NCBI GenBank assembly: GCA_002869465.1 | Contig: PKSW01000432.1 | Span: forward strand, 1 to 7,954 | DNA length: 7,954 nucleotides | Direction: 5' to 3' | From: Marinilabiliales bacterium | GTDB lineage: Bacteria; Bacteroidota; Bacteroidia; Bacteroidales; F082 | Part shown: one piece after another, positions 1 through 6,173 of the stretch | How positions within the stretch are numbered: position 1 is the first letter of the stretch | Layout: each line of letters opens with the position of its first letter | The notes under the pieces: model-generated | What the model saw: the letters and a program-made list of their open reading frames with translations, nothing else | Databases searched by the model: none | Told to the model about the DNA's origin: nothing | Program-made: the position numbers and the translations under genes

Positions 1-1053
1 GCCACCTTTACATATGAATTACCTGCCGATTATAATGATGTGGAAGTCGTACTTGAAGATATAGACGTGGCTGCATTTGTAACTGAAACACATCAGGAAG
101 TTATAAGCGGAAATTTGGCTGAAATAACGATAATCGAATCCAATGACTACGATGCAGCCATCAATTTTGTTCAGATTCCTCAACAAGCATGTTCAGGTGA
201 ATTGTCCCCGGTTGTTTTACTTAAAAACTATGGCGCCAATAACTTAACGAGTTTAGAGTATTCTTATTCAGTAAACGGCGGTGAACCGATGGCGTATACA
301 TGGACAGGCAACCTAGCACAAAATGAAACAGCGTTGGTTACTTTACCCGTATATGACTATGATGCGACAGACGAGAATACAATTGTTATTAACTGCGAAT
401 TACCAAATGGCGAAATTGATGAGCTTCCCCAAAATGATCATTTCAATGGAGTTATTGCCGGCTCTCAAACTTTTCCGGAAGTATGTTATTTTGGCGTTCA
501 ATCCCTTGGCAACCCTCAGGACATAACATGGAGCATTACAGACAGTGAGGGCAATATAATAATAGATGGAGGCCCTTATGAAACACCTGGCTTGCAATTT
601 ACCGAATTTATCTTTCCTGAAACAGGTTGTTATACACTTACCTTAAACGATGCATCCGGTGAAGGTTTATCAGGTGGATACTATTTTATTACTGATAGCA
701 ACCAGGATTTATTGTGGATGGGTGGTGACTTCAATGAAGTGGCAACCACTGAAATGGCATATGGTATGGTAGTAAATGTGGAAGAAACGCTTATTTCTGA
801 AAATATCAAAATATACCCAAATCCTGTTTTAAACAAAGCAAATGTTGAGTTTTCTTTAAGCGATGATACACCTATGGAGATTTCTTTGATTGATCTATTG
901 GGTAAAAATGTAAAAAGATTATTTAAAGGAACTTTGAATCGTGGTCAACATAAGATTCAACTGGATGCTTCAGGCATTGCTGAAGGCATTTATTTTGTCA
1001 AATTTCAATCGAATAAGGAAGTAACAACAAAGAAAATATTGATCTCTAAATAG
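1..1053 (+). CDS. T9SS type A sorting-domain secreted protein, Omp28-like, C-terminal part (5' truncated by window edge)
   Basis: The frame is open from base 1 and gives 350 residues before TAG; the GTG at 40 is internal, because in-frame coding continues upstream of it. Residues 1-45 (FTYELPADYNDVEV, then VAAFVTETHQEVISGN) resemble the end of Omp28-related outer-membrane proteins of Bacteroidetes. Residues about 57-150 look like a beta-rich CARDB/Ig-like domain. Residues about 158-255 contain CYTLTLNDASGEGLSGGYYF, which resembles the small 'GDGxxxGxY' beta module common in secreted Bacteroidetes proteins. The last 75 residues are a type A T9SS sorting domain: IYPNP at 281-285, then ISLIDLLGK, GIYFVKF and the basic end TTKKILISK. 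Family knowledge says this domain directs export through the type 9 system and is cleaved off, leaving the protein on the surface or released. Its own function is unknown. The sorting domain is near certain; the Omp28 link is moderate. The gene ends at a hairpin terminator facing hutU. Confidence 0.9.
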   Translation, partial: ATFTYELPADYNDVEVVLEDIDVAAFVTETHQEVISGNLAEITIIESNDYDAAINFVQIPQQACSGELSPVVLLKNYGANNLTSLEYSYSVNGGEPMAYTWTGNLAQNETALVTLPVYDYDATDENTIVINCELPNGEIDELPQNDHFNGVIAGSQTFPEVCYFGVQSLGNPQDITWSITDSEGNIIIDGGPYETPGLQFTEFIFPETGCYTLTLNDASGEGLSGGYYFITDSNQDLLWMGGDFNEVATTEMAYGMVVNVEETLISENIKIYPNPVLNKANVEFSLSDDTPMEISLIDLLGKNVKRLFKGTLNRGQHKIQLDASGIAEGIYFVKFQSNKEVTTKKILISK

Positions 1054-1068
1054 AGAATTTTAAATTTC

Positions 1069-1095
1069 AAAAAAGGCGTTGATGCGCCTTTTTTT
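1069..1095. terminator. Rho-independent terminator between convergent genes, probably bidirectional
   Basis: Six A's (1069-1074), then GGCG (1075-1078), a 6-nt loop region with a possible T-G closing pair, CGCC (1085-1088) and seven T's (1089-1095). The A and T tracts extend the stem. On the + strand the T tract follows the GC stem 16 bp after the end of the T9SS gene. On the - strand the A tract becomes a U tract after hutU. The hutU stop codon (1094-1096) overlaps the edge of the hairpin, so the terminator costs almost no extra DNA. Confidence 0.85.
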
Positions 1096-3100
1096 ATTTA
1101 AACAATCCTTCAATTAACTGGTCATCAGATAAGTTTGGCAGGGTAATTTTTAGTTCAGGTGTTTCCTTCATGGCTCGTTGGATGGCAGTAATAGCACCTT
1201 CATTACGTGCCCAACTTCGCCTCGAAATACCGTTGTTCACATCCCAGAAAAGCATAGATTTTAACCTACGATCAGCGTCATCGCTACCATCCAGCAACAT
1301 ACCAAATCCGCCATTGATCACTTCTCCCCAGCCAACACCTCCACCGTTATGGATTGACACCCAGGTAGCACCCCTGAATGCATCACCAATAACATTTTGA
1401 ATGGCCATATCTGCTGTAAAACTGGAACCATCATAAATATTGGAAGTCTCACGGAAAGGTGAATCCGTGCCCGATACATCATGATGATCACGCCCCAAAA
1501 CAATCGGAGCCGATATTTTCCCTTCTTTGATAGCTTTGTTAAATGCAGCCGCTATTTTGATGCGTCCTCCTGCATCAGCATATAAAATCCGGGCTTGTGA
1601 ACCAACCACCAGTTTGTTTTCGCGTGCCCCTTTGATCCATTTAATGTTGTCATCCATCTGGCTTTTTATATCGTCTTCCGATTGCTGCATCATTTCTTCA
1701 AGCACGTTCGCGGCTAATTTATCCGAGATGTCAAGATCCTCTGGATTTCCTGAAGTACATACCCACCTGAAAGGGCCAAAGCCATAATCAAAAAACAGCG
1801 GACCCATGATGTCCTGTATATAAGATGGATATTTAAAATGAATTCCATCCTTTGCCATTACCTCCGCCCCAGCCCTCGATGCTTCCAGTAAAAATGCATT
1901 GCCATAATCGAAAAAGTAAGTTCCTTTAGCTGTATGTTTATTTATCGCTTTGGCCTGCCGGCGAAGCGATTCCTGTACCTTTTTTTTAAATAAATCAGGC
2001 TCTTCTGCCATCATTTTGTTGGATTCTTCAAAACTGATACCAGCCGGATAATAACCACCTGCCCAAGGATTATGCAGCGAAGTCTGGTCAGAGCCGAAAT
2101 CTACATAAATACCTGCTTCATCGAATTTTTCCCAAACATCCACAATATTGCCTTCAAAAGCAATTGATATCACTTCATTATTGGCTTTTGCCAATTTCAC
2201 TCTTGCAACCAATTCATCCAGATCACTTATAATTTCCATTACCCACCCCTGTTCATAACGCTTTCTGGCAGCAACCGGATTCACCTCAGCGGTTACTGAA
2301 ATAACACCAGAGATATCCGCGGCTTTGGGTTGGGCTCCTGACATGCCACCCAGTCCGGACGTAACAAAAAGTTTTCCTGCAAACGGTTCTTCATCCATTG
2401 CAGCTATTTTTCGGGCAGCATTCATAACAGTTATGGTCGTGCCGTGCACAATTCCCTGCGGACCTATGTACATATACGAACCAGCCGTCATTTGTCCATA
2501 TTGCGAAACGCCCAGCGCATTAAATCGTTCCCAGTCGTCTTGTTTGGAATAGTTTGGGATGACCATTCCGTTGGTTACCACAACGCGCGGGGCATCTTTG
2601 TGAGAAGGAAATAATCCCATTGGGTGGCCCGAATACATGACCAGTGTCTGCTCATCCGTCATGGTGGCTAGGTATTGCATGGCAAGCAGGTACTGTGCCC
2701 AGTTTTGAAAAACAGCGCCATTCCCGCCATATGTGATCAACTCATGTGGATGTTGTGCTACTGCCGGATCCAGATTATTAGTGATCATCAGCATGATGGC
2801 AGCCGCTTGCACTGATTTGTGAGGATATTCGTGTATGGGCCTCGCATACATTTTATATTCCGGGCGAAACCTGTACATATAAATACGACCAAATTTCTCC
2901 AATTCGATGGCAAATTCTTGGGCTAATATTTCATGATGTACTCGTGGAAAATATCTAAGGGCATTTCGTAAGGCCAGTTTTTTTTCTTCTTTGGTTAAAA
3001 TGTCTTTTCTTTTGGGGGCATGACTGACGCTATCATCATACTTTTTTTCTGAAGGGAGTTCAGCCGGTATGCCTTGTAGAACCGCTTTTTTAAAATCCAT
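1094..3100 (-). CDS. hutU: Urocanate hydratase (urocanase), long eukaryote-like form
   Basis: Converts urocanate to 4-imidazolone-5-propionate, the second step of histidine breakdown, in the cytoplasm with tightly bound NAD+. The 668 residues are longer than the usual bacterial enzyme (about 550-560) and close to vertebrate UROC1 (about 676). Visible motifs: YGGNGAVFQNWAQY (124-137), the glycine-rich NAD-binding GLGGMSGAQPKA (249-260), FDYGN (397-401), GFGPFRWVCTSG (440-451), RDHHDVSGTDSPFRET (537-552) and HNGGGVGWGEVINGGFG (584-600). The classical bacterial signature FQGLPARICW is replaced by VVGSQARILYAD near 498-509, as in the eukaryotic branch, so its cysteine is missing. The ATG at 3100 is supported by a -7 element 33-40 bp upstream; there is no Shine-Dalgarno. 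hutH, hutI and hutG or ftcD are not in the window, so the pathway must be completed elsewhere. Identification is firm. Confidence 0.97.
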   Translation of the reverse strand: MDFKKAVLQGIPAELPSEKKYDDSVSHAPKRKDILTKEEKKLALRNALRYFPRVHHEILAQEFAIELEKFGRIYMYRFRPEYKMYARPIHEYPHKSVQAAAIMLMITNNLDPAVAQHPHELITYGGNGAVFQNWAQYLLAMQYLATMTDEQTLVMYSGHPMGLFPSHKDAPRVVVTNGMVIPNYSKQDDWERFNALGVSQYGQMTAGSYMYIGPQGIVHGTTITVMNAARKIAAMDEEPFAGKLFVTSGLGGMSGAQPKAADISGVISVTAEVNPVAARKRYEQGWVMEIISDLDELVARVKLAKANNEVISIAFEGNIVDVWEKFDEAGIYVDFGSDQTSLHNPWAGGYYPAGISFEESNKMMAEEPDLFKKKVQESLRRQAKAINKHTAKGTYFFDYGNAFLLEASRAGAEVMAKDGIHFKYPSYIQDIMGPLFFDYGFGPFRWVCTSGNPEDLDISDKLAANVLEEMMQQSEDDIKSQMDDNIKWIKGARENKLVVGSQARILYADAGGRIKIAAAFNKAIKEGKISAPIVLGRDHHDVSGTDSPFRETSNIYDGSSFTADMAIQNVIGDAFRGATWVSIHNGGGVGWGEVINGGFGMLLDGSDDADRRLKSMLFWDVNNGISRRSWARNEGAITAIQRAMKETPELKITLPNLSDDQLIEGLFK

Positions 3101-3132
3101 TTTGTAACATTTGGTTTATTAAAAGGAGATTG

Positions 3133-3140
3133 CAAAATTA
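3133..3140 (-). promoter_or_regulatory. Candidate Bacteroidetes-type -7 element for hutU
   Basis: On the - strand this reads TAATTTTG, an exact match to the TAnnTTTG -7 consensus of Bacteroides and Flavobacterium. Transcription would start near 3126-3128, giving a leader of about 25-28 nt before the hutU ATG. The upstream TTG trinucleotides sit 12 and 24 nt away rather than at the preferred 19-21, so the -33 part is weak. The element lets hutU be expressed separately from the sigma-factor gene 103 bp upstream on the same strand. Confidence 0.5.
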
Positions 3141-3203
3141 TAACAATTCATACAACCCGAGAGGCAATTCAGATGATTAAATTAAACTTAGCGGAAATGA
3201 AAA

Positions 3204-3809
3204 TTAAATCTTTTCTTTCGAGTTTTTAAGGATGTTGAAAAGAAATTCACGGGCACGGAAAAGTTGCGCTTTCACAGTTCCCAGTGGCAGGTCCAATTCT
3301 TCAACAATTTCTTCATATGAATACTCCTTGAAATACCTGAGTTCGATCAATTTCCGGTAATGGGGTTTCAGCCTGTCAACCACTTCACGCATCATATCCA
3401 CCTTCTGATCTTTAATATAACTCTCTTCAGGATCAGGATTGGAAGCCGGAATTTGTTGCGTAATACTCTGAAGGGCATCATCACTTCCTGTATTTAATGT
3501 GATATCGCCTTTTCTTTTCTTGCGCATAAAGTCGATACAGTTGTTGGAAGCTATTTTAAATAGCCAGGTGCTGAAAGCATAATCAGGGGTATATTGTTTC
3601 AGGTTTTTAAATGCTTTCCCAAAGGCTTCAATGGTTAAATCATCTGCATCATGCTGGTTGTTGGTCATTTTAAGCATCATGAAATATAAGGAATCCCTAT
3701 AATAATCAACCAGTTGGGCATAAGCTTGCTGGTCGCCTTTCTCAAGCGCCCTGATAATCAGTTCATGATCCCGTTGCCCCTTTTCTGTTAACTGGCTGCT
3801 TACTTCCAT
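3204..3809 (-). CDS. RNA polymerase sigma factor, sigma-70 family, ECF type
   Basis: A 201-residue protein with only the sigma2 and sigma4 domains, the ECF (group 4) layout. Sigma2 spans about 28-97: DADDLTIEAFGKAFKNLKQY (54-73) is the core-binding and -10 recognition helix, followed by FSTWLFKIASNNCIDFMRKKRK (79-100). A polar linker (101-135) leads to sigma4 at about 139-195, with LKPHYRKLIELRYF and the helix-turn-helix YSYEEIVEELDLPLGTVKAQ (163-182). It would direct core RNA polymerase to a special promoter set. The ATG at 3809 lies inside the 3' end of the glycosyltransferase gene (10-bp overlap), implying one transcript and probable translational coupling. No anti-sigma gene follows: the next gene is hutU after 103 bp. 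The stimulus and regulon are unknown. There is a 9-residue extension before the conserved part; a later start is possible but has no better support. Confidence 0.95.
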   Translation of the reverse strand: MEVSSQLTEKGQRDHELIIRALEKGDQQAYAQLVDYYRDSLYFMMLKMTNNQHDADDLTIEAFGKAFKNLKQYTPDYAFSTWLFKIASNNCIDFMRKKRKGDITLNTGSDDALQSITQQIPASNPDPEESYIKDQKVDMMREVVDRLKPHYRKLIELRYFKEYSYEEIVEELDLPLGTVKAQLFRAREFLFNILKNSKEKI

Positions 3810-4921
3810 TGTACTGATTTGAGGAACAAACTTTTAAAGCTGATAATTGGCATGATAAGTATGTAAATTACTTCCAACAAGGGCGAAATTATTAATAATT
3901 GCTTTTCTTGCAGTAGATTCGTCACTTTTTTTTGAACAATTAATTGAGAAATAAACCGAAAGATAAAAATACCTGCGATTATATAATACGCATCTGAAAA
4001 AAATAACAATAAAACAAAGCACGCATAAAACAGAATTTGTGTAATTGAAAAAGTGCCCAGTAATATTTTAAACTTCACTTTATAGAACTTGCCAGTTGTA
4101 AGATGACGTTGCTTCTGCTTTACCCATTCGAGAAATGATATTTTGGGTTCCGAATATATGAAGCTGTCAGGAGACACCTCAATTCTTGTATTTTTCTTAT
4201 CAGCGATCTGACCAATCAACAGATCATCATCACCCGAGGAAATTTTATAATGGGATGTAAATCCGCCACCGGCAAAGAATATACTCCTTGTATACGACAA
4301 ATTCCGTCCAACTCCCATATAAGGAAATCCGGCAAGTGCATATGATAAATATTGCATGGCCACCATCAGGGTATCGTACCTGATCAGCATGTTAACGAAT
4401 CCATTTTTCTTTAAATAAGGGCCATAACCTAACACCACCTGTACGCCAGGCGTATAGTTCCTTACCATTGATTGTATCCAGTTTTCACTATTAGGCTCGC
4501 AATCAGCATCGGTTAGAAGTACAATATTATTGGATGCTGATTTTATACCAAGTGAAAGCGGAAATTTCTTGCCTTTAAAAAAATTCAGATCCTGGGTAAT
4601 ATGCACTACTTTCAGTTTAGAATACTGAATTTTAAAATCATTCAATAAGTCCTTAGTGTCATCATCCGACATATGATTAACAACCACCACCTCAAAATCA
4701 GGGTACACCTGCTGTAAAAAAAGGGGCAGGTTCTTAGATAAATTATAGTATTCATTCCTGGCAACAATAACGATAGAAACAGGGGGATTTGAATCATTGA
4801 TCTCCGCCGGAGGTTTATAAAATGCAAGTCTGCCAAAAATAATCCAGTAATAAATCAACTGAATTATCGTAGCTCCTGCAAATATTCCCAATAAAATCCA
4901 TTCAAGTGGTGAAAGCGTCAT
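3800..4921 (-). CDS. Membrane-anchored family 2 glycosyltransferase
   Basis: A 373-residue processive-type GT2 enzyme. One N-terminal membrane helix (about 8-30) is followed by the GT-A catalytic domain: PPVSIVIVARNE (46-57), the nucleotide-binding strand FEVVVVNHMSDD (76-87) and the metal-binding DAD inside LLTDADC (135-141). Next come SSGDDDLLIG (228-237), the likely acceptor/base region, and QKQRH (269-273) where many relatives have QxxRW. Three further helices (about 289-307, 310-330 and 343-362) close the protein. It should transfer a sugar from a nucleotide donor on the cytoplasmic face of the inner membrane to a lipid or polysaccharide acceptor; donor and acceptor cannot be read from the sequence. 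It is the first gene of a unit with the sigma factor and has a -7 element 26-33 bp upstream of its ATG. The family is certain; the substrate is unknown. Confidence 0.93.
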   Translation of the reverse strand: MTLSPLEWILLGIFAGATIIQLIYYWIIFGRLAFYKPPAEINDSNPPVSIVIVARNEYYNLSKNLPLFLQQVYPDFEVVVVNHMSDDDTKDLLNDFKIQYSKLKVVHITQDLNFFKGKKFPLSLGIKSASNNIVLLTDADCEPNSENWIQSMVRNYTPGVQVVLGYGPYLKKNGFVNMLIRYDTLMVAMQYLSYALAGFPYMGVGRNLSYTRSIFFAGGGFTSHYKISSGDDDLLIGQIADKKNTRIEVSPDSFIYSEPKISFLEWVKQKQRHLTTGKFYKVKFKILLGTFSITQILFYACFVLLLFFSDAYYIIAGIFIFRFISQLIVQKKVTNLLQEKQLLIISPLLEVIYILIMPIISFKSLFLKSVQWK

Positions 4922-4946
4922 ATAAGAAGCAGAGGAATTTATAAAA

Positions 4947-4954
4947 CAAATTTA
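4947..4954 (-). promoter_or_regulatory. Candidate -7 element for the glycosyltransferase-sigma unit
   Basis: On the - strand this reads TAAATTTG, an exact TAnnTTTG match, with its end 25 nt before the glycosyltransferase ATG. The nearest upstream TTG is 14 nt away, shorter than the usual 19-21, so only the -7 half is convincing. It shares the 115-bp gap with the tgt promoter facing the other way. Confidence 0.45.
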
Positions 4955-5011
4955 AGAATAATTAACGTCAATTTGATAATTCACATCAGCTTCTCTTAAT
5001 TTACAATGCCC

Positions 5012-5019
5012 TATCTTTG
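5012..5019 (+). promoter_or_regulatory. Candidate -7 element for tgt-lpt unit
   Basis: TATCTTTG matches TAnnTTTG exactly and ends 17 nt before the tgt ATG at 5037. Transcription would start about 5024, leaving a leader of only about 12 nt. No TTG lies at the preferred -33 distance; a TTTG at 4972-4975 is too far away. The short leader leaves no room for a preQ1 riboswitch. Confidence 0.5.
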
Positions 5020-5036
5020 CTGCAACACTAAAACGT

Positions 5037-6167
5037 ATGCGATTCGATTTGTTAAAGTCTGATAAAAAAAGTTCGGCAAGGGCCGGGTTTATTGAAACAG
5101 ATCATGGAAAAATAGAAACACCGATTTTTATGCCCGTTGGAACGGCGGGTACAGTTAAGGGGGTGCATTTAAAGGATTTGAAAGAAGATGTGAATGCTGA
5201 TATTATCCTTGGAAACACCTACCATCTTTATTTACGTCCCGGGTTGAAGATTATTGAAGAAGCCGGCGGTTTACACAGATTTAATGGATGGGACAGGCCC
5301 ATACTTACAGATAGTGGAGGTTACCAGGTATATTCACTTACCGACAGGCGGAAACTAACACCTGAAGGCGTTACTTTTCAATCGCATATTGATGGTTCAA
5401 GGCATTTATTCTCGCCCGAAGCTGTCATTGATATCCAGCGGATCATTGGAGCAGATATTATCATGGCCTTTGATGAATGCACACCTTATCCGTGCGACTA
5501 TAATTACGCCAAGAAATCGCTGGATATTACGCACGACTGGCTCAAGAGATGCATCGCCCGCTTTGATGAGAGTGAATCGAAATATGGATATCAACAAAGT
5601 CTTTTCCCAATTGTACAGGGAAGTATCTTTCGCGATCTGAGAAAAATTTCAGCCGAGACCATTGCCTCACACAATGCTGACGGCAATGCCATAGGAGGAT
5701 TGTCGGTTGGCGAACCCCATGAATTGATGTATGAAATGACTGAACTGGTTTGTGGTATCCTTCCAAAGGATAAACCCAGATATTTGATGGGCGTGGGTAC
5801 TCCGGAAAATATTTTGGAAAGCATCGCATTGGGCATTGATATGTTCGACTGTGTGATGCCCACCAGAAATGGCCGGAATGGTATGTTGTTTACAAAAAAC
5901 GGCATCATCAATATTAAAAATAAAAAGTGGGAAGCCGACTTTAGTCCAATTGACTCGGAGGGAACATCTTTTGTTGATCATCAGTATTCAAAAGCTTATT
6001 TAAGACATTTGTTTGTGGCCAAAGAAATGCTGGGCGGTATGATTGCCAGTCTGCACAATTTAAGTTTTTATCTTTGGTTGGTTCGCGAATCGCGCCAACA
6101 TATTATCGAAGGCGATTTTAACAATTGGAAAACTATAATGGTCAAACAGGTTTCTCAACGATTATAA
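5037..6167 (+). CDS. tgt: tRNA-guanine transglycosylase (queuine/preQ1 tRNA-ribosyltransferase)
   Basis: Exchanges guanine-34 in the anticodon of tRNAs for Asp, Asn, His and Tyr with preQ1, the step that commits tRNA to queuosine. The length of 376 residues is normal. Catalytic parts are intact: the general acid/base D92 in TDSGGYQ (91-97, with the base-stacking Tyr as in the Zymomonas enzyme), D146 in AFDECTP, Q194 in IVQGS, GGLSVGEP (220-227), RYLMGVG (248-254) and the nucleophile D271 in DMFDCVMPTR. The zinc site is not intact. By alignment with E. coli, Cys302, Cys304 and Cys307 become Gly309, Ser311 and Asp314; only the histidine (His340 in SLHN) remains, and the flanking YSKAYLRHL is conserved. 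The frame is clean, so this is not damage. From memory, other Bacteroidetes Tgt proteins share this loss. The gene is the first of a unit with the permease 6 bp downstream. The identification is certain. Confidence 0.97.
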   Translation: MRFDLLKSDKKSSARAGFIETDHGKIETPIFMPVGTAGTVKGVHLKDLKEDVNADIILGNTYHLYLRPGLKIIEEAGGLHRFNGWDRPILTDSGGYQVYSLTDRRKLTPEGVTFQSHIDGSRHLFSPEAVIDIQRIIGADIIMAFDECTPYPCDYNYAKKSLDITHDWLKRCIARFDESESKYGYQQSLFPIVQGSIFRDLRKISAETIASHNADGNAIGGLSVGEPHELMYEMTELVCGILPKDKPRYLMGVGTPENILESIALGIDMFDCVMPTRNGRNGMLFTKNGIINIKNKKWEADFSPIDSEGTSFVDHQYSKAYLRHLFVAKEMLGGMIASLHNLSFYLWLVRESRQHIIEGDFNNWKTIMVKQVSQRL

Positions 6168-6173
6168 TATCTT

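Noticed and set aside
40..1053. GTG at 40 as the start of the T9SS protein
   Set aside because: The same frame is open back to base 1 with Omp28-like sequence, so the gene begins outside the window.
1527..1787. An 86-codon + strand frame inside hutU
   Set aside because: It is antisense to a conserved urocanase region and has no family likeness or promoter.
3101..3203. A terminator after the sigma-factor gene
   Set aside because: No GC-rich inverted repeat followed by a T tract is present on the - strand; only the hutU -7 element is supported.
4981..5036. A preQ1 riboswitch ahead of tgt
   Set aside because: The likely start point leaves only about 12 nt of leader, and I see no pseudoknot-forming sequence before the ATG.
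5542..5981. Several 95-106 codon open frames on the - strand inside tgt
   Set aside because: They overlap a clearly conserved gene, show no recognisable domain and overlap one another; they are shadows of the coding strand.
5950..5985. A frameshift or assembly error in tgt as the cause of the missing cysteines
   Set aside because: Conserved sequence in the same frame runs on both sides (NKKWEADFSPID before, YSKAYLRHL after) with unchanged spacing.
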